Positions 10,706 through 23,327 are shown, counted from the first letter of the stretch. The stretch is DNA of 64,000 bases from Marsupella aquatica (GCA_973895155.1 OZ316896.1:2170001-2234000); one strand, 5' to 3'. Numbers and translations: made by a program. Notes: generated by a model not told the origin, from the sequence alone.

Positions 10706-13700
10706 TGACACTAGGCATGTGTCATTTGAAGTCTACACCTTCCGTTCGGCTCGTTCTTACTTGCTACTTCTCAATATTCCAGTCTAAAGCTATGACTGAG
10801 TGGCTTCCACCAGTTTTTAAGGATTGGATTTGTAAATAATAGTGTCCTGAATTCTGGAGGAGGGGGAGGGGGGGGGGGGGGAGACGTTGTAGCCTTAGCG
10901 CTATGATTCTAGAGTATCAAAGCCGTCTTGCTATCTTCTCAAATGTTTCTGTTTGATGCCTACGGTCCAGTTAGGATTAAACCTATGTTTGCTCTTTAGG
11001 TCTTGTTCAAGTGTTATTTTCCTTTGGGACACATTTGTGCCACCCCTGCTTTCGGAGAATGATGCAGTTGACCATCATCATCGTACACACCATCGTCCCT
11101 TGCTGGAGAAGGGGTGTCCAGTCGGTATCAGGGTGGAATTGGGAGCTTCACCAATGAGGGTCTGATGGATCTACTTATGGCCGGTGGAATTGTTTTTGAA
11201 TGGAGGACCATTCACTTAATGAACCGGCCTAATTTTTTGGCGGCATTGAATCTGGTCAAGGAAGCGAATGCTGCCAGTCAAAGCTCGTGAATTGGGCGCC
11301 AGAACGAAAGAGATACCATTCCAGTTTGTTACTCTAAAGTGAGTTGCCCATGGATTTCTTTCGGGTGCAGTGAGTGCCAGCCGAGGAATGTTAATTCACT
11401 TTGAAGGGAGGTGGGGATGCTTGCCAATTGGCTACTTTAATGAAATAGAGACCACTTAGCTTTGTCAATTTCAAGTGTTACGCCAGATACGTGGGTTTCT
11501 TCTCATTGAAGAGTTACAAAAATGATCTTTCGGGAACTCTTGTCAATTATTGAAAGGAGCGACTTATTCTGAGCTCACTTCAAATTCAGGTGTTATTAGT
11601 CTTAGGGTTGTATTTTGGGAAACGAAGGACACGCATGAGTGAACGTAAGTTGCATCACAGTGCCAGATGCACACTTGAATTTAACAGCTTGAATCAAGTT
11701 GTCTATAATCGACCTTGTAGACGCCATCGATAATTGTCTGAGCAGTGACTTCATCATCTGGTAAAAGTTATAATCGATGTTGCTACTCACGATAAAGAAA
11801 TCTGCACCGAGTTAAAATGTGACTAGCAAGAATGTATCGATTGCAAGTCCCATTTCAAAGTCGACTGCATGGACCGTGAGGATGGGTGGTAACTTGGATC
11901 TCTAATTTTCATCGCCAAAACCTCAATGCAATAGATCTTACTGTACTAACATTCATAGCTGGAACCCAAATTGTCACAGAATCACTCGCCGCAGGGGGAC
12001 TTGTCTGATTGGACAATGGACTCTGATTCCCTGAGCATGTCAGCTTTGTACCATACCTCTCTGCAAGCATCATGCCTTGAAAGTGTCCGAGCAAGTACGT
12101 AGACCTATGACACGTTCCTCTAGACCAAACGAACCTGAGAAAGTGGCTATGTACGAAAGATTGTCTCCTAGCCAATCTGGCATTTAGAGATTTAACAATA
12201 ATTCCATTCCTAACCTTAAATTGATGAAGCAGCTCATCACTCTGCAATGGTGGCTTAACTCATCCTAGAAAGAGTCCTGATCTCAAAGCTTTATAATGAA
12301 CTGTCTAGCATAGCCCAGCCCTTGAAATCGAATAGTAGCCAATACGTGTTCTATTCAAACAGTGTGCCTGGGGCTTCACATAGTACGTATCATTACCATA
12401 CTTATTTTCTCAGGCCTGGACCTCCCAAAGCATTTACCAGTCTTTTGAACTTGGTGACCCAGAGTGGTTTGATCCTTCCTCAGAGGGGCCTTTCCTCCCC
12501 TGGAATTAGGAGTGCCTAGGATGGGAGTCCGGCAAAACTATGTGACCGCAAGCCCGCCTGGAGGCGGCGACCCCTAATATGAGCTTGCAGGACCGTAACT
12601 TTTCAACTCATACCAGGAAAAAACTCTAAATATCTAACCATTTTGCTAACAAATTTAATGCCTTACTGGCCAGAGCCAAAATTTGGTATCAATTATCATA
12701 AGTTTTGTGTCATTTTCTGGCAAATTTTAATATTTCAATATTTCTTTTGGCTAGAATATGGGCTAAGTCACGCCAAAAGTTGTATTCAAATAATTTTTTT
12801 GGTCATGTTTTCAAAATTGAATACTTGGATTGCTCTAGAAATCTGAAAGTTTGCCAAAAGACGTAAACAACCTTAGTGATGTTAGCAGTGCTTTTCGTTG
12901 AGTCCTTTAAATAATAACTCCAGGGGCGTTCTTTTCGAATAGAGCACCTGGGCCTTGGCCTTGTATTTGCCTCATTTTTAAGTTCTAGCAATGATGGATT
13001 CGATTGATGGGGGTGTCCTATACTTTAATTTATTGGCTCAGATCAAAGTTTTGAACAGAGTGCCCGCTGGAGGGCAACGATGGCTGTTCTATTCAATCAG
13101 TGCACCTGGGCCTGGGCCTCCTTGACTTCAAATAGTAAGCCCTGGACTTGTATTTAAGTCCTAGCAATGATTGTCTACCGATTGCAAACTAATATTTGGT
13201 GAATATTCTTTCTCTGAGGTAGCAGGAAATCGGGCTACTATCTTGCATAATTGGGCTTGGGTCACTGTCAGAGCCGCTCAAAGTTCACAGTAGATAACTT
13301 GTCAGTTGTGGGTTACAGACCAATCCTTATGGACTTTGAAATCACTGTTCTCTAATATTTTGCTCTTAAGAGACGTCCATAAGATATGGTTGCAATGAAG
13401 CTTCAGAGGTTGGGCACAATAAACAACATCCAAGTTTCACTTTGGCCAGGAAAAGAGTTACCCTCAAATGTTATGACCAGAACCTGTTTGCCATATTGCT
13501 TGAGTATTGAGATGCCCTGTTTTCCTGACTGTGAATGCTCTGGACAGTTGTTCCACGCAATCTCCCCATTTATAATTGTTCATGAAATTCCCATACTAAA
13601 GGCTGCCCAAACTAAACGCAAAATTATGGAGCAAAATATAAATCTCCAAATGTCTGTCTTTTTTGTTGTCTTTCTATCCAGATTGCAAAAGCCAAATCCT

Positions 13701-14740
13701 TCTCAGTTCTCAGATACCATAGTCATCCCATCTTATGTTCTGGTTTGTTGCCAAAATGTTGTCATTGTTGAGGAAGGCTTGTGGCACCAAAAAAACCGAT
13801 CTCCCTCTCTCCCTTGTCACTACTCCTTCTTTTTAATATTTTTTAACACGTTTTTACACACTAGGGATGTGGAGGGTCTTTAGGGCGCAACCAATAGTGG
13901 GGAAAGAGTGCCCTGTCATCACCAACCACAATAAATTCGTGCCTAGATTAATTTTTTTAAACAGCCCCCAGGGAAAATGTAGAGAGATTGTGTTTTCTAG
14001 TTTAATACCATATCCGGTTATCGTGACAAAGGACTTGAAACTTGGCAGATTTCCAAATGAAGCTCACAAATGCTGCTATGGATTATTGTTTTGTTTTGTT
14101 TTATTCCTAGGAAAAAAGGAGGGCAGGAAGCCCATGAATTACGAGGGCAAAAACACACAAGTACACCGGACAGCTGCAACAAAGCTGTAGCCAAGAGACG
14201 AGAGTGGCTAATGAATTACTAAACGTAGTACAGTAGGTGAATATTCCGTGTTTCCTTGAATCTCCAACCTTATAACAGTACTTGATTTTGATTTTGGAAG
14301 GCGATTTACAATACAAAAACTACGCTTTGGGTTTGTTTTTGCAAGGTGGCAGAGCAGAGCGGATCCTTTTTCGAGATTTAACTGCAGTACAACTGTCCTT
14401 TGCCTATGCTTTGGCAACTGTGCGAGAGGCACCTTACATTTGAAGCTCCCCCCAAATCCCTCAACCCCAACAACCCAGATTTGAAATAGAGAATCACCAC
14501 CTTGAATTGTGGGAAGCGTACTTCAATCAGGTTGAGGCGCGACCTTTCAGACAAAGGGCCAGTTTACAAAAGAGAGCCAGATGCAAACCCAAAAACACCC
14601 AAAAATCTAACAACAAGAAAGAAGGGGGGGGGGGGTGAAGGAAGTAGCCAGGGAAAAAAGGATCTTAAAGTGAGTTTTCATACAAAGAAAATGATTTAGA
14701 AAATTCACATGCTTTTGTCTGTGGTTGTTATTTTTGTGTA
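10706..14740. other. Intergenic: 3' flank of auxin receptor, then unassigned DNA
   Basis: The first few hundred bases are probably 3' untranslated region, including a poly-G tract at about 10866-10882. The rest is AT-rich. An imperfect duplication at about 12920-13180 repeats blocks such as cacctgggcct and the caatgatt-containing stretch. The longest frame, 13386-13883 (+), has low-complexity composition and no recognisable domain and was not called a gene. Confidence 0.5.
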
Positions 14741-14749
14741 AATGAAACA

Positions 14750-15065
14750 CTTGAGTAGTTGACACATGAGATACGTGATTTGCTTTACTAGAGGCTACGT
14801 CCATGAGAACAGACAAGCTTGAAATTTATTGCACTCTAAGCCCATGGGGTATTACTGAGTCTCAATAGACTAAGTTCTTCTTATCTCCCAACTGGTTCCA
14901 TAAAATGAGCTTAAGTAAGTTCCACTCACTAAGTAAGTCTTGCTACAATAGTGACACATCTAACTGTAATCAAGCACCTAACTCTATTTGGACTAATTAT
15001 GGTTACATAGTAACTCTACACCTAAGAGTAAATGCCTAAGAAGTTGTCATGTAACTATAGTCAGT
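14750..15065 (-). repeat. Diverged copia-LTR-related fragment 1
   Basis: The + strand matches, in order, blocks of the copia LTR at 42489-42836: gagatacgtg, aggctacgtcca, gagaacagacaag, attgcactcta, cttatctcccaact, ccataaaatgagc and gttccactc. Orientation is that of the LTR, so the retroelement sense is the minus strand. No internal retroelement sequence is attached, so it is probably a degraded solo LTR. Confidence 0.65.
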
Positions 15066-15429
15066 CTAGCCATAGTGAGGGGCTTGGTTACAGTTAATAT
15101 ATGTGCCATTACTATAATCACAACACGACTTAGATAGTAAGTAGAGTTACTATATGGAGCCCCCCATCATGTGCAACATTCTGAAGGCACAAATACCCTC
15201 AAATTCGAGAAAAAAGTGTTTTTTAAGGCTTTACACCTTAAAATTTTGGAAATTTTGGAATATCCCAAAGTTTGGTTAAAGAAGCACTATTGTTTCTTAT
15301 AAGTCTCATTATTGGATGAAAAAAACCTAGTGTTTGTTTGGATCAAAATTGGATTAAAAAGACCATATTTTGTCGCACATGATGTGTCATTGTCATGGAA
15401 GTGAGACCTGGAAGCTATGGAGGCAGTTG
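15066..15429. other. Intergenic, no gene recognised
   Basis: AT-rich sequence between LTR-related fragments, with no motif or convincing frame. Confidence 0.4.
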
Positions 15430-15600
15430 ACATATAGGGAGAGCTTGTAGGTGGAGACTTGTGCGACATAGCGGATTGGCCTAGAGTGTAGCAACACTTT
15501 TGTGTGTTCTTGTGGATGTAAAGGTGAACCACGTATCTCTTGTGTTCGCAACTTGTGTGTTAATTGGATTTTCACATATGGATGTTGTCTTATGAATATG
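15430..15600 (+). repeat. Diverged copia-LTR-related fragment 2, opposite orientation
   Basis: The + strand here matches the reverse complement of the LTR at 42489-42836: ggagagcttgt, ggcctagagtg, tgtgtgttc, gtggatgta, aggtgaaccacgtatctct and gtgttaattgg. It is therefore inverted relative to fragments 1 and 3. Retroelement coding sequence is absent. Confidence 0.65.
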
Positions 15601-15639
15601 ATAGTTTGCTTAACACACTAGCCAACTCTTAAGAGGGTA

Positions 15640-15835
15640 GGAGCTCTCAACCCATAGTGACTCGGGTTCCATACCATGATCATCTGGTATGGAACCAGAG
15701 AGGGTAGGGAGCTCCCTATACCATTGATCATGGTATGGAACCAGATGACCTACCTATAAGCTCCCTATACCAGATGATCATGGTATGTAACCAAAGAGGG
15801 TAGGGAGCTCCCTGAGCTACCGCACTATAGGGGTC
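15640..15835. repeat. Cluster of related palindromes
   Basis: A near-perfect 32-bp palindrome at 15665-15696 has arms ggttccatacca / tggtatggaacc around atgatcat. Related arms recur at about 15715-15745 and 15768-15795, interspersed with two copies of gagggtagggagctccct. The array could fold into a cruciform or long hairpins. It does not match the features of a gene or of the nearby LTR fragments. Confidence 0.7.
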
Positions 15836-16939
15836 ATCTAGTTTTGGGTGGCAAGTTTTTTAAAATTACATTGCCAATTATCATCGTGTCACCTGGGAAT
15901 TTGGGATATGGGCGAAGTCAGGAAAGGTGTGGATATATTCTCTGTCTTAATTAAGCAATCCAGGAGAAAAAACAAGGTGCACATGGGTTGAGCGTCAACG
16001 TGCTGGTCATGTCATTAAATATTGGAGGGAAATTTAAAAAACAAAAACAAAACCTTCTAGTCAAGTCAAGAGTCAATCTTACAACTTGTCACTAATAACC
16101 CGGGCATGATATAAATAAAAAAATAGTATAGTACTCAGAGTACAACAATTATTCTTCACGACACTGCCTTTGCATACTTTTGGGACATTATTTTCTTGTA
16201 GTCTTCGTTGAGTTCTATTATTGCTGCGTCAAACGCTGATCAAACAGTCAAGATCTATTGATTATTCTCATCATTGGTCAATGTCAGTCGTGCCTACGTG
16301 ATTGCCTTAAATGCATGTTAGCACACTTAAATATGTATTAGCTCACATCATTAGTGCAAGTTCCAAGCTTAGTGAGTAATTTTGGTATTATGAAAAGGAG
16401 AGAAAAACGTTTGGCGTGCTCTCAATGCCACTTGCTTTGCCATGTCGTCTATTTCATCCCTTTAATTGCATGGTGTATAGGTGGACTATCATCATTTAAC
16501 CAATAAAGCCCGATCAAAACGTACTCCCAGCCCACGGTTTAGGGCATAAGTGCAAGTGAGGGTGTAAACCAAAAAATAGGAAGGGGTTAAAGATGAATTT
16601 GGATATAACATGGATCCATTTTTTCTAAAAACAAAATTCTCCTCACTTCTATTTATGCATGAATGGGTAATCAAGCTACTCTATATTATAATTCACAATG
16701 ATATGTATGCTCATAATTTAATGCGCCTAGTGAAGCCGTTGGCCATAAATTCTCTGGTAACAGAAATTTTGATACTTAGAATAAGCTTGTGAGTAGGGAT
16801 GGTCATGCTGATTCTAGGTACAAGGTGCCCTTTATGTGCATACACAAGCATTCAGGTTTAAAGTGCTAACTCTTGTAGTTGAGAGTTATGGTGGCAAGGA
16901 AATTGCTGAGTAAACTATCTCTACTCAAACTCAGCATAC
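15836..16939. other. Intergenic, no gene recognised
   Basis: AT-rich DNA with only short frames and no recognised motifs. Confidence 0.4.
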
Positions 16940-17255
16940 ACATGTGCAACATCCAGGGAACATACAATTAATCGACACAAAGGATAAGTGGTTCACCTCT
17001 CTAGAGTTTACATCTATGAGAACACACTATATTTTGAACTTTATGTCCATTGGTCACACTGAGTTTCCACAGACTAAGCTCTCCCTATCTTTTAAATATT
17101 TCCGTAAAAATGAATCTGAGTTCCACTCAAAAGGTAAATCCTGTTAGTTAATACAATAGTGACACATCTAACCTTTGTGAAGTACCTGATTAAGGTCAGA
17201 CTAAGTGCACTGTTACATAATAACTCTAGTCCCAAGAGTATATACCTAACATAAA
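16940..17255 (-). repeat. Diverged copia-LTR-related fragment 3
   Basis: Blocks shared with the LTR at 42489-42836, in the same order on the + strand, include atcgacaca, gtggttcacctc, gagaacacac, aagctctccctatct, tccgtaa, gagttccac and gactaa. It also shares acaatagtgacacatctaac with fragment 1 at 14747-15065, so those two are closer to each other than to the full LTR. Interpreted as a solo or truncated LTR. Confidence 0.65.
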
Positions 17256-19157
17256 TGGACAAACACGGCATCCATCCATAGCTCAAGGTAAAATAAATTT
17301 GAATAACATTGACCCTGCTATAATGGTATATGGCTAACCCACTTGACTTGCTCATGAGTGTTATTTTTCAGAGGTGATCATTCATTTTCTAATTTGCTTT
17401 AGGGGAATCTATTATTTGCTTTTCCTAACTTTTAGCCTTTGGGTTAATGTCACAAGTTTGGCTTTTTTGTTCTTTGGTAATGTGATGTATATACAATATT
17501 TTGGGGGGAACAGGTTACATTTTGGGAACAGATCCACATTTCGGGTCAAAGGAAAAGTCTATGCTCTGGAAACATTCATGGACTGAAGGCAAAAATTTCC
17601 TTTGCGGGAGTTCTACACACTGGTCTTACCATTATGAGGAACCCATTTTAGGCCGCAAGCCTTTCATGCTGCAGGTATGAACTTTTTGCAGTAGCCCATG
17701 AAACCATTATGAGTTATCTCTGCCTCAAAGCTAAGGATTCAACAATGAGAAACAGAGGAGGCTCGTGTGGCAGAGCAGAATGTGCAATATTAGTTATAAA
17801 GTATTCCAATCTGATGACGATTGTCCAATTCGGCTTTGAACTGATATTTTGTATCAAACCCAGCTCAAAAGTAAATGTTCTTGGCATCTCATGCTCAATT
17901 GGGATGTATGAGCAGCAGTCTCCCCGGTAGAACATAGACTCGATCGGTTGCACCATGTCTTCCAAGAAAACAGCCACCAGAGGAATTATATGTAAGCTAT
18001 GCAGGTTCAACCTCTTAGGATATGGTTGATTGCATTGAACAAACTTGGGTAATAGATTGTCCTGAGTGAGTCCGCATCACGAATCACCTGATTTTTAATG
18101 ACGTTTAGTTACGCCATCGAAATGAAAGCTAGAAAAAAACTTCAGTGGGCTGTGTTAATTTAATTTGTGTCAAGTGCGTCACAGCCTTAGGAAGAAAAAA
18201 ATTCTCCTAGTTTCACTTATTTGAATAATTGACGAAAATCAAGTTTTTTAAAATGGTTCTCTGGCAGACAGAAGGCAACTCTCTAGTTTATATGACAGGG
18301 CATGAATGCCCGTTCTTATCAATGAACACTAGAGGCTGATCAGTTTGTTATCCGGGATCTGGGTCCCCATGATGATTGCATCCATTCTGAGCTAGTGGTA
18401 TCTACACTTACTTCTGAATTTCCTAAGATTCCAGACATAAGTTGTTCATTTGGAATACTGAGATTACTATATTAGTGGAAACGGGATCCATGGCCCGAGT
18501 GCAGAAGCCAGTCATGTACCTTCAAAAGCAGGTTCAGACACTCAAATATCTTTTTGCTACACACCTGGCAAATCGTTTTATCCAACTAACATGGGTCCAT
18601 TCAAGCTTGTGTTGTTTGTGATCCTGTGTCTCAGTCCTGTCCTTCCAAAAAGTATAGGGCAAATCGCTGGCCGGCGGCCACAAACATTAGATGTCGTCTA
18701 GTATGTCTCACAGACACACCTGCTTCAATAGAAAATTACCCACTGCTGGTTGACTTCACCATCACAGGGATTATATTTGATCAATCTACAACCTTTCTTA
18801 TCAAATAACGTCCTTACTGCGTCCCATGCAGCCGCATCCTGGACCACGGTGCCTTCTTAGTCATGCTCATTGTATCTGTCCGATTGGCCTCATGCCCGCG
18901 CAAAAGGATTGAAGAGAGTCTAGAGTTCATGCTCCGTCCACAAGAATCGGTGTTAGCTCGAGAGAGAATTTCTTCGTGCATCCGGGTGATGTGGTGCATT
19001 GTCTTGTACGTGGGGGACGATGCCAATTTCACTAATCACAGACTCCAACTTCTCAGTTCCCAGAAAATGTCTCACCTAATGGCTTCAACACTATTTCACG
19101 TGCACTGGCTCTGGAACCTACCAGGGTCCTATTTCCAAGCTTCAAATATACTATCTT
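17256..19157. other. Intergenic: 3' flank of the GST-N-like gene
   Basis: No coding domain was recognised. The part nearest 19158 probably includes the 3' untranslated region of the minus-strand gene that ends there. Confidence 0.4.
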
Positions 19158-22100
19158 TCAAGCACTAGCCCCATAAGTCTCGAATAAGTAGCTGATGATG
19201 TTCAAAGACTCAGCCATGGACTTCCCCGTGTTGGGATCTACTAAATAGGGAACCTGAACAATATGATAAAGTTTTGTTATCATCAGGACTCCTGTATCTA
19301 GGAAGCTATGATGGAGATTAATCTTAAACTCTTCTGTCAAGACAAAAAATCATGCAGTGCTAACGTTAAAGTAACATCCACTAATGGTCTCCGTATGTCG
19401 ACCAACGACCTAATTGTAACAGAACCGTGTCAATTTATAACGTAGATGTCAACTAACCTGTGTTGAGCCTGCTAACTTAAGCAAAGAGTCCCTGGAGGAT
19501 GATCCCTTGCCCGCATTTCGAAGAATGTAAGGTAGCTCCAATTCACATAAGGTCTCTCTGACCAATCTTGCAAACTGCAGAGACCAGGACAGGACAAATC
19601 TATGACGCCCATCAGAGTCTGGTCTCTGTAAACATGCCCAAACACACCAGAAATGTAATTCGAATTTACTTGTTGTCATCTCACGCGGAAGGATGATTGC
19701 GTAGCGTGAACATGATTTTAGGTGTGGCCGAGTTGGATGGCCATGGGTGGTGATGCATGTGCTTGATCCATTAATAATTTGTCAGAAAATTTCCATTACC
19801 TGGTTATTCTCGTATGAAAAAAGCTCCAGTTTTTCTGGAGGAGGGTCTGACGTTGCCTTTGAATAAAGCATCATTCCCCTCCCTGCCCGCATGATTGTTG
19901 GCACCCAACCTGTCACCAACGTACTGCAAAAGCAACAGGGATTGGAAAATTGAAATCGTCGTTACCTTGCATGTGTTGTACAATGACCTCAAATCATTTC
20001 AATTTTCCCTAGCCCGTCCGCTAGCAATTGCTGTCAAGCGTTGCCTCTTATACAAAGCGACGACTAGTCAACTGTGCCAGAAAATTTCTGGTGGATTATC
20101 TTGTTATACAGAGGATATCAACATGTCTAAACAGAAAGCCGAGAGTAATTCTCGCCTCTCTAAAAGTCCGGGTGTCGGTTTTCTGCCACCTCCGTACTCT
20201 TTAAATAAGTAGTTCACTATCTCTGCTGCATAAAACAAACCACATTTGACTGAGAGAAAAGGCAGAACGAACCTGAACACGAAAGAACGAGTGTGTAATT
20301 CTCTCACTCCCCAACATGACCAATATAATCACTCTGCTAGTCATAGGTACAGTCTGCCTCACTTCGAGATAACTCCACATAGAATTCTCAAAAACGCAAT
20401 CCACAAACGCTATCAATTTCTGATCTCATTCTCAGTCACTATGGAGTTCAATTCAATTCAAATATTGGCTGGTAGATTGAAACCACTGGATCGAAGAGAC
20501 ACTCACAACTTTCATACAACGACACACCAGTGTTGGGATCATGGAAGTATGGAAACCTGCAACACGGACTGTATATGTGAGAATTCTTCGTGCTGTGAAG
20601 TAAAGAATCTAGTGATGACCATTTGAATGAGATTGGTTGTCCACTCGAAGATTGCAAACTATCATCCTGTGCCACCTAGAAATGAGACGCTTGGGTAGGA
20701 ACAAAACTGTTCTTTGCCACCATTCTTTAACACAATCTCCCGATGTTTCCGAGATCCCTTGGGGCAAGGGTAAACCTGCAAGGCCGGCACAAATCATGTC
20801 AGTGATAAAATTTGGCTCCCCTAATCAATCCAGGGGTTAACGCTGAAATCTTCGCGCAACAGCGTTCAGACCAAAAATTGGTGAAGAGCCTGACATTGGA
20901 AGATTAATATGGAAGGACAATTGACTGCAAAGAATACTAGAGAGATTCAACGGCAAGAAATAAGACCAAAAGCTATCACCTCCGCTGAGAGATCAAGCTC
21001 TGTCAAGGCTTCTCTCACCCGCCTGCAAAATGGGCATGCTTCTGTTGAAGGCCAAGGGAAGAAAAAAAAAGTCAGGAAAAGAGTCTAGACCTAATAAACA
21101 GTTGTATTTGGTGGTCGCTCGTGAAGAAGCAAAGACATAAGCTTAGGATAGCGTGATCCTCTGCTAAAGCATAAGTAAATCACAGAGGTCAAGAGCCAAA
21201 TGGCCATGACACAGGCCGTTACCGAATTCATAAAGTTGAAAAAGCTGACTAGGTTGGCCACTTTTATTCCGTTCTGCTGCAACAACCGCATCCACTTGTG
21301 ATCCCCAAGGCAAGCGAGCAAGGCTTGCTATTCCAGATGTTGCAGACTGCATTAGCACAAGAAAACAGAGTCCGGAAGTCCACTTACAGAATATTGTTGC
21401 CAAGGAAAAATCTAATTCCGAGATCCTTCTAGCCGGTGTGTAGTTATTCCTCACTTTCAGTCTTTTGGTTTCCTATGGCGAAGTTTAGTATACTTCATAT
21501 GCATGTCAGTAGTTTTAATATAAAGAGCCGTATCGTTCGTTAGTGTGATGCTTTCGCGCGGATTCTTCCCTCCTTTAAATTAAGACTGTTGGGTAAGACT
21601 AATCAAGATAGAAATAACATGAAGGGCAGGAGGCAGGAAGAATTCAGCATAGTTTCTAAAAAACGTACCTCCAAAAATGCATTCCGTGGTGCAGCTGGAT
21701 CCCCACCCTGATGTCATAAGTCCACGAAAGAGTCAGCTTCCAGTCTATGTTAGTTCGACAAAAATTCCCGTGAAGTACTCTTTGCAGAATTTCGGAAGTG
21801 ATTAATCGTATAGCAATGAAGCCATCAGTCTTTCTAGATATGCAGGCCACGAGTCAACAAGGTGAGAAATTCTAGCGTTACTATCCATATTACACGAGTA
21901 GAAATAACGAACGAAGTGATGGGTCTCTCTCTTTCCGGATCAAATTGAGGACGCCCTAGCGCTCTAAACTTTACCTAAAGAGACTAATCAAGGAATGCCT
22001 AAACTATGCAACGGTTTCTTAATAACAGCTTCTCCGCAATATTTTCCAACCATCTAGAGTATTCAAAATCGTGCAACCAAAGGCTTGCCAGCCAAGAGAC

Positions 22101-22986
22101 AAGCGGATGCGTTCTTTAATCGTACATTGTTTCTCCATTGGTACCAACGGAAAAGAGCAGGAGTCCTGGTTTTGAGAAATCGCCTTAATGAAAGTAGCAG
22201 TCAAATGTGTATTAAATGTGCCACTGAATTCTCTAGTTTGCAAGCGTTGCTCTCGACTCACGACAGCCTCCAAGTAAAGAAACTGTCTGATTAAAATGCT
22301 CATTTACTTTTCGCTGCTTTGTATTGCTATTTGAATCTGATGCTGATTCTAGTCTACCACTCATGAATCGAGCCGTCAAGCAATTTGATTGTTGTGTGCC
22401 TGACCCAAGCCACCGTTGGAGTCAGAAGTTAAGTTTATCACCTCAATTGGGCAAGAGACAAGCGCGATTTGAAATTATTTTGAGGTTTTGGAAAACGAAC
22501 CCCTATGAGCTTAAGCAACGGACACAGAAATGTCAGAAAGCTGCTGCTGCCTCCTCCTCCAACAGCCTGCTGCTGCTCCACATCCTCAGGGGAATTCGAC
22601 CCCTCTGCCGAATTCACCTCCGCCTCTCCATTGTTCACAGCATTCGCCACAACAACTCTCCCCCTCACCCTTTGCGATTTCTTCTCCGTCCTCAGCTGCT
22701 TACTCTGCTGGAATTCGAATTCCACCGTGCCAAACAGTCCTCCATTAGTCTTACACCCCGTCCAGATGCTCAATTGCTTGCGCTTGTCTGCCCTTGTCAA
22801 CCCACTTTTCCTAGTGCTGCCATTGCAAACTGCAGCACCCCAGCTGCCCAGCTTCAGCACTGTTCCAGCAGTTGCAGCTGGGAAGGAGCTCCTCTTCACA
22901 TCCTGGCTCGGTGGGCACCATTGAAAAGGAACATCATGAGACAAATTACTACTGCTGCCAGACACCACAGTCCACTGCAACTCCAT
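19158..22986 (-). CDS. Tandem GST-N/thioredoxin-fold protein, probably plastid-targeted
   Basis: A soluble protein with two glutathione S-transferase N-terminal (thioredoxin-fold) domains, resembling the plant family of Arabidopsis At5g03880 and At4g10000. The substrate is unknown; a redox or glutathione-linked plastid role is inferred. Ten exons in transcript order: 22501-22986, 21669-21707, 21223-21346, 20980-21041, 20708-20775, 20507-20556, 20156-20225, 19800-19923, 19458-19574 and 19158-19253. They total 1236 nt, or 411 residues, with all phases compatible. Domain 1 has CPFCRRVRE at about 219-227 (CxxC), then YPCPKGS, then DPNTGVSLYES. Domain 2 has SYENNQFARLVRE, where the CxxC is lost, then VPYLVDPNTG. 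The first ~110 residues are Ser/Thr/Arg-rich without a domain, consistent with a transit peptide. ATG 22986 opens the frame. The intron 19924-20155 needs a GC donor. Identity is from motifs. Confidence 0.88.
19924..20155 (-). other. GC-AG intron of the GST-N-like gene
   Basis: Read on the minus strand, exon 7 must end in gagag and intron 7 must start with gcgaga to keep the frame into exon 8, whose acceptor is tttgcag. No GT in the vicinity gives an open frame into exon 8. The join gives the family-typical run from GLLE into a TGW motif. GC donors are a known minor class of spliceosomal intron. Confidence 0.65.
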
Positions 22987-22996
22987 CCGAGAGAAG

Positions 22997-23098
22997 CCCT
23001 CCCAACAACTCTGATTATGCGAGCTTTGCTTGCTTGCTATCCATGCCCTCCCAACAACTCTGATTATGCGAGCTTTGCTTGCTTGCTATCCATGCCCT
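22997..23098. repeat. Perfect 49-bp tandem duplication in the 5' leader of the GST-N-like gene
   Basis: The 49 bases from 22997 recur exactly from 23046, followed by four more matching bases. The duplication begins about 10 bases upstream of the minus-strand start codon at 22986, so it probably lies in the 5' untranslated region or core promoter. Perfect identity implies a recent event. Confidence 0.9.
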
Positions 23099-23320
23099 GG
23101 GTGCAATCAATTGGCTATGGAATAATGCAGCGCAGAACGTTCAACCCGCTGAAAGGAATTTGTAAATAAGATAGTCTTATCTTGCAGCCCCCCAAAGCGA
23201 CGAGGACTCAGCACAGTCTGCCTTGTGGGCATATTGGAACATATTCTAGTTCCAGGAATTTCAGATAAGGGTACACTGATATCTGTGATAATTGGAGCAT
23301 GAAATCTTCGTGACTTCACT

Positions 23321-23327
23321 CTTTATA
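23321..23327 (-). promoter_or_regulatory. Candidate TATA box for the GST-N-like gene
   Basis: The minus strand reads TATAAAG about 335 bases upstream of the start codon. Position and sequence fit a plant core promoter, but AT-rich DNA gives such matches by chance. Confidence 0.2.

Noticed and set aside
13386-13883. 165-codon + strand frame
   Set aside because: Low-complexity composition without any family signature, in repeat-like DNA.
19720-19760. tRNA-like motif (gtggccgagttgg)
   Set aside because: Resembles the start of a Leu or Ser tRNA, but there is no matching acceptor stem, anticodon arm or T loop at the proper distance.
21164-21321. Retaining the frame past 21223 as part of GST-N exon 3
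   Set aside because: The frame runs on to a stop and would remove the conserved CPFC. The donor at 21222 joined to 21041 restores the family sequence exactly.
22324-23169. 281-codon + strand frame
   Set aside because: It lies antisense to exon 1 and leader of the GST-N-like gene, has Leu/Pro/Ser-rich low complexity and no domain. The minus-strand model is far better supported.
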